DNA of 64,000 bases, from assembly GCA_005406025.1 (NCBI GenBank), contig BGZK01000219.1:62001-126000 (forward strand), written 5' to 3'. Numbering within the stretch: position 1 is the stretch's first letter; every line of letters starts with the position of its first letter. Below are positions 25,546 to 37,188 of the stretch, in pieces. A program made the position numbers and the translations under genes. Below the pieces are notes generated by a model that ran no database searches, had not been told where the DNA came from, and saw only the letters and a program-made list of their open reading frames with translations. This stretch comes from Eumeta japonica (taxonomy: Eukaryota; Arthropoda; Insecta; Lepidoptera; Psychidae).

Positions 25546-28500
25546 AATGGTACTATCGAAATAAAATGTATTTTTATACATTAAATAAACCTTCTACCCC
25601 TTCGCCATTGTAAAATACGTGTCTCACTATTTATAATAAGCAATATTGATACCAAAAACCTCACTCCAGAAAAAAATTTCGCACAAAATCCTATATTCTT
25701 TTGTTCAATTAAAAATGTAAATTTCCAAAATCCTAATACAAACTATTATTTGACCAATTTTTGTCTCAATCGGTCTCACACTTTCTGAGATACTGTGATT
25801 AATAAATCAGGGACATTTCAATTTTTTTAAATTCATGATATCTTTTGAATAGAATATCTGATTAAAATAATTGTAAAAGTGAACTAAGATACTAAAACGA
25901 TCTTCAATACGAAGTTATCTATTTGGATAAGGATTAATACTAAGTTGCGATAAACGGGATCTAGTTTCTACTAGCATTTCTACAATTTTTTTTATATAAA
26001 AAATAGTTACCATGACAACTATTGATATAACAGTTGGACGTGTGGTATGGGCAATTATTTTATTCATATGTATATGTTATCTAAAATTATGGTACATTAT
26101 TTTGTGCAATTATTAACAGTTTTCGTAGCGCACGTGTTATTACAAATTGTACATGTAATTTTTTGGCACCTTGTATTACATTATTGAAATTTTCGCAGAG
26201 ACCTCTAATTTTTTTAAAACAAAGTATAACTTGTGTTACTCAGTAATAATATAGCATTCTACTGATGCAGAAAATTTAAAATCGGCTAAATATATTTTGA
26301 TTTTAATTATTACAAACGAAAACACAAATCTTCTCTCTTTATGATATTTAAAAAAAATATTTATCTAATATATTCTAATACGTTTTCTTATTATAACCTT
26401 TACAAATAGAGGTCCTATTACATTTTCAAAAAGAATGTAACAATATATATGACACCTCTCCCCCGTCATCACTGTTTTTTTTTCAGTTTTTGGTAAACTT
26501 TTACATGAATAAAATAAATACCGAGAGAAAAACAGAAGAAATTAAATCGTATTAATTTTAGGGGGTGAAATTCGAGAAAAATAAATAAAAGAAATTCCAG
26601 TTATTTAATGACCTAGGTCAGTGGCATTTGACGTGAAAAGAATAAATTGTACGTTTATATTCTTATTAAAGATATTTTAAATTAACACAACTACCTTCCA
26701 AAGCGCAAAACTAATTTTGTACAAGCTTTTGCAATCTGCTATCACGGAGAGAAGTTTTTCTGCTATTATTTACAGACTGTAATATTAACTAGATATGTAT
26801 GTATAGTTGCATAAAACGGAAAAAATGGTTGAGTATTCAGATTGGATATGATTTGTTCAAGTTATAATTATTTTTAATGACAAAATAAATTGAGTCTGCG
26901 ATTATAGATATCGTTTGAATAGCTGGGAAATCTGTTTTTTGGAAAAGTAAAGTAATTTGAAATTGATCAAGTGCGTGTCCGCCAGGCATATGAGATGATT
27001 CTGCATGCTTAATAATTATCTGGTCAGCTCTGTGCTACACAGCATGCATTTAGATTTTATTTCATTTTGTTTTTCTTAGCAGATTACTGCTGTTACGTTT
27101 TGGCATCGCAATATAACAAATTTACATAACGTCGTTACGTACATAAAATTTGTACTTAAATGTGACAAAACGTTAAACAAGCTTCAGTTGCATATTAACT
27201 TTTCAGCACAACACAAATTCAGGAACGATATAGAAATGTTCTGTTTAAACTTTGCAACTATTTCACGAATGATAATTTATTTTTGCAACATTTTCACATT
27301 ACTTTATTTTCCTAATTTTTACACGCCGATTTTCAGAACGAGCATCGAACCCGAGTGCGTTCGCGTATTCTCCATCGCGGCACGTTTACGACTAATACAC
27401 TTTAATAATTTTATTTTCACTCAACTAGCCATTTTACTGACGAACGTAGTCCTCTTCTGAACCGATATACGATCTTGATCCAAAATTTTATTTAAATTCG
27501 AAAAATAAATAGTTAAATTGGTTTTGTAGTTTAAAAAACAAATGTTCTGTTTCAATTTTACATATATATATATATATTGCTTACTAGTAAAGTATTATAA
27601 AGTTATTAGAATGAAGTTATTGGATAAGGATGATCAATAAATGGCAGCACTGCCATATTACTTAATATCTCAGTTTATCAAAATTTATTATAGAACTTTT
27701 TTAACATTTGCCCTTTTGATTTTCAATTTTACAATCCAACAATTTTTTTAAGAAAGTTTTAAGAAACTTATTTGAATCCAAATCAAAAGGCTAACGTTAA
27801 ATAGGTAACAGAGAAAAATAATCAAGTTAAGGCTTGAGGCTCAGTATAGACTGAGTTGTGGCTGATGAATAAAATATGAACGTATATATGAACCAATAGT
27901 GGTTGGTATTGGTATACATACGTATTTTTTCAGAAGTCTGTAAACGGTAACTGAAAGGAACAGACGTCATTTCTACTACGTAAGGCGCATTAAGAACGCA
28001 CATAAAATTTTACACTCTGAGCTGGCCATAAATGTTTCAATACAAGTGTTACATTTTATCAATGATATGTCATTTCATTTATATAATTTATATATATTTT
28101 TTACAATGAATCTCTTATCAAATGTTTCCAATCAAATTTATATCGAAGAATTTTTGTCGATTGTGGTATTATTGCAAATCGATGGCAAATAAGTTTTGCA
28201 ATTTATTAGAAATTTTTGTTTTTCGCTAAAATGAATATGTAACAAAAAGTTTTAGGGCGATGAACATCGCAGTTCATTTCGCCTGAAGATTACATTCCTT
28301 GTTTTCAAAACTTTTTGGTAGTTCTCATGTGATTAGCAGTAGAGGCGTTGGTACATTTAATTTAATGGTGGTCGTGTTCCTCGGGATTAGAGATTGAAAG
28401 TCTACCATAAGTTGTGATTACTGAATAAAAAATACGGCTATCGGACGGTTAATGAACAAAACAAACACATGATCTATGTGGAGATTCGAGGAAATTTGAG

Positions 28501-28546
28501 GATCGGTAAGAGCCAATTCAAAAGGAATAAATCTGTATTTAAATGT

Positions 28547-28551
<5 letters not shown>
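25546..28551. other. 3-kb AT-rich stretch without recognised genes
   Basis: Only short AT-driven frames occur (for example 27188-27460 plus strand, no recognisable domain). No RNA gene, transposon coding remnant or GC-rich block is visible. A short (TA)n run lies near 27562. Confidence 0.5.

Positions 28552-28595
<44 letters not shown>
28552..28595. repeat. (TA)n microsatellite, ~22 repeats
   Basis: Uninterrupted TA dinucleotides for 44 bp. The tract sits 22 bp before the surviving mariner coding remnant and may have grown at the transposon's broken 5' side. Confidence 0.95.
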
Positions 28596-28597
<2 letters not shown>

Positions 28598-28616
28598 TTC
28601 TAATTTATTAAAAAAA

Positions 28617-29144
28617 ATGTTTATAAAATATGATCACGGACCGTCACATGCTGTTCACAACGTTGTAACAGGATACGACAAATGGTTTTATTATCACGAT
28701 CCAAAAAATAAAGATAACGTCTTGCCAAAGGGTATATATAGTGGGGCGATGGCAAACCAACAAATTGAAGCTATCATGAAGCAAGTCCAATTAGAACAAC
28801 CTCATAATACTGAGTGGTACTCTACCATTTATTTAGCTATTTCTGTCAAAAAAGTACAAGGACTATGACCTAGACGTCCCATTCTCTTCCATCATAACGA
28901 TGTTTCTTCGCATACCGCCAATCATTTTTGACTTATGGAAAGGTTAGAGTTCCAGACCAATATTGTACATATTGTGTACTTTATATCAAGTGATTTCTTT
29001 GTCTGGTCGAAAATCAACGATTACGTGAAAGGTTTGACATTCTTGAACACTGAAAAGTCTATCCTACCCTTCAACCAAAACATGCATAACATCCCTTCGA
29101 TCGATGAGCTTTATTTTCTTGGAAGAAAGAATAAGTTTATATAA
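28617..29144 (+). pseudogene. Mariner transposase pseudogene (C-terminal half)
   Basis: A single reading frame keeps mariner wording: KYDHGPSHAVHNVVTGYDKW, then YYHDPKNKD, TEWYSTIYL, PRRPILFHHNDVSSHTA, and after a gap DFFVWSKINDYVKG with NIPSIDE near the end. Two in-frame TGA stops occur at 28866-28868 and 28929-28931. The usual GDE(S/T)W catalytic motif reads GYDKW (28671-28685), so the first aspartate is lost. The usual HHDN reads HHND (28890-28901), so the second is displaced. The YSPD segment with the third is missing. The N-terminal helix-turn-helix half is absent. It is a dead Tc1/mariner DD34D element on the plus strand. Confidence 0.88.
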
Positions 29145-29740
29145 TGTGAAGAAGAACATTTTGAAAATCAATACCAATTGTCTTATTTTACTTCACAACT
29201 CTTTTATGTATTAATATATAAATTACTCACGTCGCCCCACGTATGGGCGAGTCGCGCGACGATTGCGAAGATTGCCATGAGATTTCGTGGAATCTCTTAT
29301 GCTTACCAAAATTTACGTTGTAAAATGAAATTGATGAATTGGAACAAGCTAAGCTCTGACGATGGGACTCATAACAAATTGACAGGACTCCTGAAATAAA
29401 TGAAATCTGAAAAAAAAGTATGAATACAAATTGCAACGTATCAAACGGATATAACACAATGATAGCTAAAATACAATTGCGTGTGAAACATTTGTGGTCT
29501 GCAAAAGTGTTTAATTTTTTTTTTTGTAAAAGTAATTTGAAAGTTAAGCCGCTGGCTTTTATGCTTTAATTTATTTTAAAAGCTTTCGCCACTTAATTTT
29601 CCGCCATTTATAGTGCACGGTTCAAGTGTCAAGACTGGCCGGCAGCGGTGCACGGAGCAACGAACAATAGTTACACAGAAATTACTAACGGGCGTTCGGT
29701 GGCGGCCCACGCCCTCCGCCGCCCTCCGCGGCCCGAAGCC
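29145..29740. other. Non-coding stretch with a GC-rich patch at its end
   Basis: Two overlapping frames at 29178-29457 have no recognisable domain. A GC-rich patch at about 29640-29740 (GCCCTCCGCCGCCCTCCGCG) precedes a small frame with an excellent start context. I see no transposon motif here. Confidence 0.4.
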
Positions 29741-29869
29741 ATGGAGACGGTACAAATTAACAAGAGCGTTGAGCTTTTGCTCAGAAATTTTACCGCTTTA
29801 TACACAGCTGACTTAAGCTCTGACGGACAAATTTTTATGCCCCCCAAATTTATGTCCTCCTTGCGATGA
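29741..29869 (+). CDS. Hypothetical 42-residue frame with strong start context
   Basis: GCCATGG around 29741 is a near-ideal start context, and AATAAA lies directly after the TGA (about 29869-29875). The peptide begins METVQINKSVELLLRNF and ends PPKFMSSLR. It is not low-complexity and the DNA is less AT-rich than the surroundings. I do not recognise it. It could be a short exon, a remnant of a retrogene, or a conserved non-coding block with a chance frame. No signal peptide or membrane segment is visible. Confidence 0.25.
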   Translation: METVQINKSVELLLRNFTALYTADLSSDGQIFMPPKFMSSLR

Positions 29870-30199
29870 ATAAAAAACGGTAGAAGAAGAATTTTGAATG
29901 AGAATGGTCTTTAGTGAAATACTCAGCTAAAAATTTAAGGTTCTAACTCCGTGATACGTTTTGTGTGGGAGTAACGGTCCAGTAGCTCAATCACCAAGTT
30001 CCAGTTACTTCCTCAACGTTGGAAAATGATGTGGGTGACTGTCTATTCTAATAATACCTGATTCGAGTTACTCTATGTTTCGCTATAGATATTTATGTTA
30101 AGTAAATGGTTCCAAGGGTCTTGCCAATTGTTAAATCTAGTCAGAAGCTTTGAGTCAATTTGAAAACTTAATTGACCTTGTAAGACTTCTTGGTCCCCC

Positions 30200-30250
30200 T
30201 TTATTTTACAGGATATTCTCTAGTTAGTAGAAAATATCCTGTAAAGTAAA
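30200..30250. repeat. Inverted repeat, 18-bp arms, 15-base loop
   Basis: Left arm 30200-30217 (TTTATTTTACAGGATATT) pairs with right arm 30233-30250 with one mismatch. No flanking repeat family recognised. Confidence 0.75.
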
Positions 30251-31570
30251 AAAAATCTGTAAGATATCATCAATGTTAACGTTCGTTTAACAGAGCTATA
30301 TGTATCGAATTGCTATTATTGTTATACTACAACATTAGTACTTCGTAGTATTGTATATATACGTATAGTACTTCCATTTACTTACGAGACCTTTTTAACT
30401 CCGACACAAACAGAGGGAAGTTATTGAAGTGGTTATCTATATATCTGTTATTATTTTTTTATTATCATTATAGAGGTATGAATATACTTTTGTGTATCAT
30501 AATGACCATCTTTGCGGCATGGTGTGTCTGTATATTTATGTATCTGTGCGTCTGTCTGTCATATTATAACTACCAAACAGTCATTTTACGGTTTATTCCA
30601 ACCGATTTAGATTTATAATTTATCGTTTGAATTATAACGTGTTCTTAGATATGATTTAGGGAAATCTGTTCCGTCGTTTGAAGATTATTATCAATAGTTT
30701 TCCTGTTAATAAATGGATGTATGCATCATCCACAGGTCTGATCCAGTCGAAATTTCGACTACGTTATGTACGGTTATGTTATGACTACGGATGTCGGAAT
30801 GGTTAAACGTCAAGATAATGAATTAATTACAATTACTATTTGGTAAGAGAGAGAGAAGAGTAATAAATATAATATGACATGTATAGTGTACAAAACTAAT
30901 GACAGTGTACTAGTGTACATGTAGACTAGTGTACAGTCTACAAAAACAAAATAATGGCAAAATACAATGATATTTATAATGAATTTTAATAAGTGATACT
31001 AGGTTCAAGTCACATCTTCAAAGTATTTTAATTATTTAAGTATTTTTAAATAAATAAGAACAACGTTTAACAAAATTAAGTTATTGAAATCCCGCTTCTC
31101 AGTTTTTGCTATTATGCTAAAGCCAGTCTGTCAGGAGGATTACTAAATAGCTTTCTGCTACTGACTGCTAAGTTGATAAATACGAGTACAATAACAGATT
31201 CCAACTAAAAATGATAAAGTACGAATTTTAAATACAAATAGGCTACTTAGGCATTGTAAGCAAATAACAAAGCTACAGTATCCGATAGTTAAGTAGTGCA
31301 AGTCTTAATTAAGTACTAGTGATCCCCTATGTCTATTTGATCTGACACCTTTATAGACGTTAAATTTTTTTTCTTTTGTTCTTCATAAGCTGCAGTAAGC
31401 TGTTATGATGAATTAAAACTGTTTATTAATTACAGTATTTTATTCTATTTATTTATTTATTCATAGCTTAAATTTATAGCGACAACCAAATCGTTTATAT
31501 AAGCGTTACGTATTACAACTAGGGTAAACCTAACAAAGGAACGTGTTTTGACATTCATATTTTGCGTTGG

Positions 31571-32370
31571 AATTTTAATATTACCAGATTGGCGAAAAAG
31601 CTTAGTTCTGCAGCACATGCAGTGAAAAGAATTCGGCAACTTACAGATGAAAGCATCGCAAGACTAGTTTATTTCAGTTTTTTGCATAGTCTCATGACCT
31701 ATCGAATTTTTTATGGGATCACGCAGCCGATGTTAACACAATTTTCGTGCTTCAGAAGCGAGATATTCGTGCTGTTTATGATTTGAGACCAATGACATAT
31801 TTAAGAGAAAAAATTAAGGAAATTAATATTTAACTTTAGCATCATAATATATATTCAAACCTAGTATATATCAAGAAACAAATAGAATTATTCCAAAAAA
31901 GGTGCGACATCCACAACATTAACACTAGACATTAGAACGATCTTGCTGCTTATAAAACTCATCTAAGCAAAGTTAATAAATCATTTAAAGGGCAATGTGT
32001 GCGCTTTTATAATAAGATCCCAGCAGCAACTCAAAATGTTGCCATTTTATGAATTTAAACGTTTTGTTAAAAGAAAGTTAAATGGCAAGGGCTATTATAC
32101 CGTGTCTGAATATGCTAATGAATAAACACATGGGATTGAACTGCTCGGCTATCATGTTGCTTCAAGTTATTACTAAGTGTTGTACTAAATTATTAATTAT
32201 TCAATATTTTGTATCGATGAGTAAAAAAGAGCTAACTTTGAGTTTCTTACCCATTCTTCTCATGGTGAATCAGCATTGGATTAAGTGGTAATTATAATGT
32301 CGAAAACACTTGTTTATCACACATTTCAAGTGTAATTTCTATTACTTACAAATAAAGATATTTTTGATTT
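31571..32370 (+). pseudogene. Non-LTR retrotransposon 3' end (reverse transcriptase C terminus plus 3' UTR)
   Basis: Translation gives LAKKLSSAAHAVKRIRQL, IARLVYFSFLHSLMTYRIFY, then after a frameshift DLRPMTYLREKIKEI, and later INTRH, KVNKSFKGQCVRFYNKIP, FKRFVKRKLNGKGYY. This is the usual ending of a jockey/CR1-type LINE ORF2. It is broken by stops and at least two frameshifts. The 3' UTR holds GAGTTTCTTACCCATTCTTC, a string I know from lepidopteran LINE tails, and the copy ends near AAATAAAGATATTTTTGATT. It is 5'-truncated, as is usual for LINE insertions. Confidence 0.8.
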
Positions 32371-33474
32371 TATTTACCTATACATAGACCATTTGTTAAA
32401 ATTAAGAAACCATGAACCGTGTACTTAAAAAATAGACTGACAGAATATCACTAAGCATCAGTCGAAACAATATATGAAGTAAACACATGAAGCAGGCTAA
32501 ATGTATTTAAGTGGATGAAGGCTGGTCATTAAATAATATTCATAATAAAATAAAGTATATTAACATTTTGTACAGTTAGCGCAATTTTATGAACTCGAAT
32601 TCATGGAGAATAACAAAAAAATATTGATACAAAATAAACAACTTGAATCTGGGGAAATTGACAGCATAATTATAGACTTACTAAATATAATTGTGTATTT
32701 GCAATTCGTACCCTTTTAGTGGGCTGAGTTATTTTGCGGAGGTCGTTCTTTTACGTACGCAATGGTTAAGCAGGTCGACCTTTAAATATTGTTTTTAATA
32801 AGAATTATTTAAATTAATGTTTTATTCACCAAAATATGAATACCATTATGCAAAAAAAAATTAAGTAACAGAAGTCCACATTCTAAAGCTTAGTTCGTAA
32901 GTAAATCAGGTTCAAATCCAAATCAAGTGAACGTATATGCAACTGATACAAAAATAAAACTCAAAAACAGTCGAAATAATAAATGAAAGCAAAAACAAGT
33001 AACACGCAAAGGAATTAACTGAAAAGGTCTCAGGTCTCAGCGATGCGTTTGCGCATCATTAACAGCAAATAAACACGTAGCATAATGTAAAGTAAAACAC
33101 AGGATTTTTTTTGGGATCATAAATCGTTTTACTTTATTATTAATAAGACATGAGTGCTATATTTATTACTCTCTAAACTATAAATGCCATTATAGCTTAG
33201 AAAAAAGAGAAGAAAAAAAAATTGAAAAAAGTTATCCTGTACATTATCTGTCTCATTTGAAATTTGCGTGAAATTGCTAAATAATTCTGAGTTAATATCT
33301 GAACGTGGTGAACTCTTCAAATGTAATTGGGTGCATAAGAAATATCAAGATGAAATGTTTGAATAGTGAAAAACTTGTTAATTGACATTTTTGAGTTGTT
33401 CAATAGACTTCTATAGATTTTTCTGTGCGCCGTATGCCGTGACACGACCGACACTTCCACTGATTGTCGTACAT
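32371..33474. other. AT-rich non-coding stretch
   Basis: No gene, RNA or element recognised. Confidence 0.5.
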
Positions 33475-33600
33475 AATGCATGTCTCGCCCCCGCGCCGCC
33501 GCCCCGGTAGCCGGCGCCCGTCGATAACCCACAATCGATTCTGAAAGCCTACTCACGGGCCACACGCCCCACTCGTTCTGATTCCGACTGACTCGATTGT
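33475..33600. promoter_or_regulatory. GC-rich block
   Basis: CGCCCCCGCGCCGCCGCCCC and following CpG-rich sequence contrast with AT-rich flanks. No coding frame is supported on either strand. Candidate conserved or promoter-like element by composition only. Confidence 0.28.
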
Positions 33601-34275
33601 TGACTAATAAATATATCGATCTACGACACGAATAAGATCGTGTAGATGTTACTTAGTTTCGATGCTGTATTCGACGTGAAGAGAAAAAAATAATAAAATG
33701 CCGTGCGCACGCAATCTCGCCGTTATTAAATCGAGTTGGAAGAAAAGGACCAAGGGACGTCATCCCCGTTCAACGCTCGACGTTCTGTATCGATCTACAA
33801 TTTAGTTGGCAGTTGCCCTAAATTTTCGATTATTATAACTATTGATAATACTTTACAGAAATCATTATAGAAAATGAAAACCTTATGATGCATCGCAACA
33901 ACGAAATCATTTAATTCTAGAATAATTAAAATGACATAGGTTGATTCGGGTATGTTAATCGGGTATGTTAATAAGATAACATTATTACAGAAATGTTGAC
34001 ACTCCTTCAAAAAACTGATCGAGTTTCCAGTGCGAACATTGCCTGTTACTGTGACCGCATGGATACAATCTACCCGGTTATTTATCTTTACAGGCATCTC
34101 CATTTTTTCCATGAGAGCACCTAGGACATAGGCCTATAGGCCCGGTTCGATGGAGGCCCGGAATGCCGACATCGTTCTTTGACTTGTACGTAAAATTATA
34201 TTCTATTTTCATTCACGTATTATTAGTCTTTTAAAAAGTCATATAATACGTGACTTGATACACAAAAATCAAAGT

Positions 34276-34388
34276 TCTGTGTGTCCAAGGACCCCGGCTC
34301 GGTGTGCACTACGACGCTGGATCTGTGCCTAAGGATCCCGACTTTGTGTACCTAAGAATCCAGCCTCCGTGTGCCCGAGGCCCCCTGC
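34276..34388 (+). repeat. Degenerate minisatellite, ~21-24-bp units
   Basis: Successive units GTGTCCAAGGACCCCGGCTC, GTGCCTAAGGATCCCGACTT, GTGTACCTAAGAATCCAGCC and GTGTGCCCGAGGCCCCCTGC show a recurring GTG..C..AGGA.CC pattern. About five units are visible. It lies just upstream of a hexamer-periodic tract and may be related to it. Confidence 0.55.
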
Positions 34389-34458
34389 ATAGCCAAAGAC
34401 GTATCTGTTCGCAGGCACGCTGGCGTGGATGTAGAATGAATTACTTTATCTTTTATAT

Positions 34459-34735
34459 CGATCGCGGGATCAGAATATGGATCACGATTAGCAGTGCGAT
34501 CTGCAATTTCAACTCCGATCCCACTCTCAGTCTCGGTTACACTTTCGGTTCCGGTACCAACTCCGCTCTCGAATTCAATCTCAGCTCCGTCTTCTATTCG
34601 ATCAGGTGCTGACATTAAATCATTATGAAACGATCACGAGCTCGTGCTCTAGATCCCTGTCTCGTTTCTGTTCGCGATTACAATTCTAAACCAGTTTCGA
34701 TCTTGATCCTCCCTTGAAAATCGTTGTCATACCAA
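34459..34735. repeat. Longest hexamer-periodic repeat tract (pyrimidine-rich on plus strand)
   Basis: Hexamers such as CCGATC, TCAGTC, TCGGTT, TCGGTT, CCGGTA, TCGAAT and TCAATC stay in one 6-base phase to about 34614 and resume at about 34640-34720. The minus strand reads as a two-residue repeat rich in Gly, Thr, Glu and Ser, which is a by-product of the period. Same family as 19.8, 23.9, 25.4, 37.1 and 38.0 kb. Confidence 0.65.
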
Positions 34736-36154
34736 TTTTACCTAAAATTCACAAAAGAAAAACAGGACAAGATATTACAGTTTTTTTTGTGAGATCGATA
34801 AAGCAGTTAATTAATTCATGGTAAGTACTTAAACTGGCAACGTACGGAACCCTTAAATATATTTTTTATGTGCGATGGAAATCTATCGATAAACGAAGTC
34901 TAAGTAGCGTGCAGATTAGCTAATCAACGAGCAACTGCAAGCCCGCGGGTGGTGATGTCACATCACTCATTCTTATGAGATCGTCTCCATTGATTGGCTA
35001 TCTTTCAAGTATTAATTCTAAATATATTTCGATTTTGTAACTTACTTTTATCTTAAACCGATCGTCTGATTGGAACTAAGTAGTATCAGTCAAATTATCA
35101 TGCGCAACTTACACGCGCATAAAATATTGATTTCTTATATGTAAATGTATATAATCGCATATATTCTATATAGACAAATAAAATAAGAGTGTGTGATTTT
35201 AGGATTATTATTTAGGGTTTGTACATTTAACATATGCCCTATTTTCCAAATACGAATTCAGTTACTACAATCAATTTAAAATTAAAAATTAGTCTATTCA
35301 TGGAAATAGAACTCGTATAAACAGATAAACACATTTAATAATTCATTTGTAAATTTTGTAACAGTAGTGTTTATTTGCAAGAGGATTCATTGAAACATTA
35401 TAGGGCTTTGAAGCGGGCTCGTTAATTCAAATGTCTATTATGAGAAGATTTACACACGTCTCTTAGATAATGACAAAAAACAATACCGTATCTGTCTGTC
35501 TGTCTGTTAGGAATGGCCGAGGAATGTAAATGTGTATTGTGATTGCTGTACAATCTGATTCAAAATAAAAAGCTAAAAGTAGGCAAGCAGCTTTTAATTG
35601 TGCATTAAAGTACTTGGCCTTCGCTAAGATATAAAAGTATCATTTATAATTATAGCAAAAAAAATCATGTAACGCGCCAGCGTTATCTGTACTGTCTGAG
35701 GCGACGATCCGCCATCACACACAGTTTACGTCATCTATTAAGTGCTTCTTAAATAATTAAGGCTGATAGCATCGCTATTATATATTACTACTTAATAGCA
35801 TGATACAGATAGCTGATTTTTAATTTGTATTTATTATATTTACATTATGTACCATTATAGTAAAATATCATCATAGTAAAATCTAGAGCTGAATAGACAT
35901 GAACTTCTAATCTTTAATAGCATTAACGATCATCAATACATATCGTGAAAAGAGAAATTGACCATTTGATGGTCAATTAACACTTGACACTTGGCCGATA
36001 TCCACCCTCAATCTTTGAATAATAGGGTTTGTGTTCAACATATTACTCATTTTCGTATATATTTGTGGGATTTCTAAAAAGCACAAAATACTTGAATACG
36101 TTTTAAGGCAAATAAATTTTTATGTTATGTGTTATTTTAATTTGCAAGCAAGTG
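34736..36154. other. AT-rich non-coding stretch
   Basis: No gene recognised. A (CTGT)n-like run lies at about 35492-35508, and a GGAACCCTTAAA fragment of the GGGTTCC-type repeat at about 34845. Confidence 0.45.
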
Positions 36155-36218
36155 ATTGTATTTCCAGATCCACAAAAATTGAAAACAAATTCAATTTTTG
36201 TGAATCTGGAAACACAAT
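36155..36218. repeat. Near-perfect hairpin, 29-bp arms, 6-base loop
   Basis: Left arm 36155-36183 and right arm 36190-36218 pair at 27 of 29 positions; the mismatches are at 36160/36213 and 36170/36203. The loop is AACAAA. Size and pairing resemble either a miRNA-like precursor or the core of a fold-back transposable element; neither can be decided here. Confidence 0.85.
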
Positions 36219-36344
36219 TGAATTTATTTACGATTCTTTTCAATATTGTTAACATTGAAGAGCAATGTGTAAATTCTTTATATTTCATGTCATTTGCACG
36301 CTCTAATTAGACAGTAAATCTAACAGTTAATCGGCGAATTCGTT

Positions 36345-36470
36345 ACGATATAAAGCTCAAGAGACCGTTTGTTTGAACGCGCTAATCTCTGGAACTGCCA
36401 GTCAAAACTAAAAACTTCTTTTGTTCAGCTTATTTATTGAGGAAGATCAAAAGTTATTTTGGTAACTCAT
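36345..36470 (+). mobile_element. Fragment of a Lepidoptera-type non-autonomous element
   Basis: GTTTGTTTGAACGCGCTAAT followed by CTCTGGAACTGCCAGTC, then ACTTCTTTTGTTCAG and TTATTGAGGAAG, follow in order a repeat I know as common in Lepidoptera (TTTGAACGCGCTAATCTCAGGAACTA... ATTGAGGAAG). It has no coding capacity. The right end is unclear. Confidence 0.55.
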
Positions 36471-37119
36471 AATTTTGTAATTGTAATTTTAATATTATAC
36501 TACAACTTTTAGGAGCGGAACTATCGTGATTTTTGTCAGGAATGTCGATAAAAATTACCGCCTCGAGAGTTATTTTTGCGTGCACTGACTAAACCGTTTC
36601 TTGTATGAAAATGTATAAATATATAAAATGTTAAAAAAAAGTTCCGCCCTTATGCAGTTTTGAAATTCTACGACATGATGTATCTCACTATTATATTTGA
36701 CCAATAAAAGTAGTTTTTATGTAATTAAAAAATGTTTTCGAATACGTAATTTCCAAGTTGACGGAAGTGGACAATAAACAGATCTGACAGGTCGTCTATC
36801 GTCCACCTCAAAGGGATCAGAGGGGGACAAAGTCTGACGTCACCATACACTTTAATAAATGAGGTTATAGATTAATATTTTTGAGATATGATTCAATTAA
36901 TAAAAGTTTGGATGTTTATTACCTAATCACGCTTCAAGGGATAAACAGAATTGAAATGAAATTTTACAGTATAATAACTTATGTATCAGAATAACTTATA
37001 AGCTACAATTTAAAAAGATACTAACTTTTTCTCGCTACTTCAGTTGCGTGAATTTAGGATTAATACCTTACTGATGCCGATTGGTTATTGGTAACAGTAA
37101 TGTTTAAGGAAGTGTTAGT

Positions 37120-37186
37120 TTTTAACATCGATCTAGGTTCGGAATTGCGAGTAGATTCAGGGTCGGAATAAAGAGCGTAAGCAATC
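37120..37186. repeat. Hexamer-periodic tract, left part (purine-rich on plus strand)
   Basis: ATCGATCTAGGTTCGGAATT, then GATTCAGGGTCGGAATAAAG. Ends where the 768-bp element begins. Confidence 0.42.
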
Positions 37187-37188
37187 AT

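Noticed and set aside
34352..34615. Gly/Thr/Glu/Ser-rich minus-strand frame
   Set aside because: It is a direct by-product of the hexamer-periodic repeat, which gives a two-residue period.
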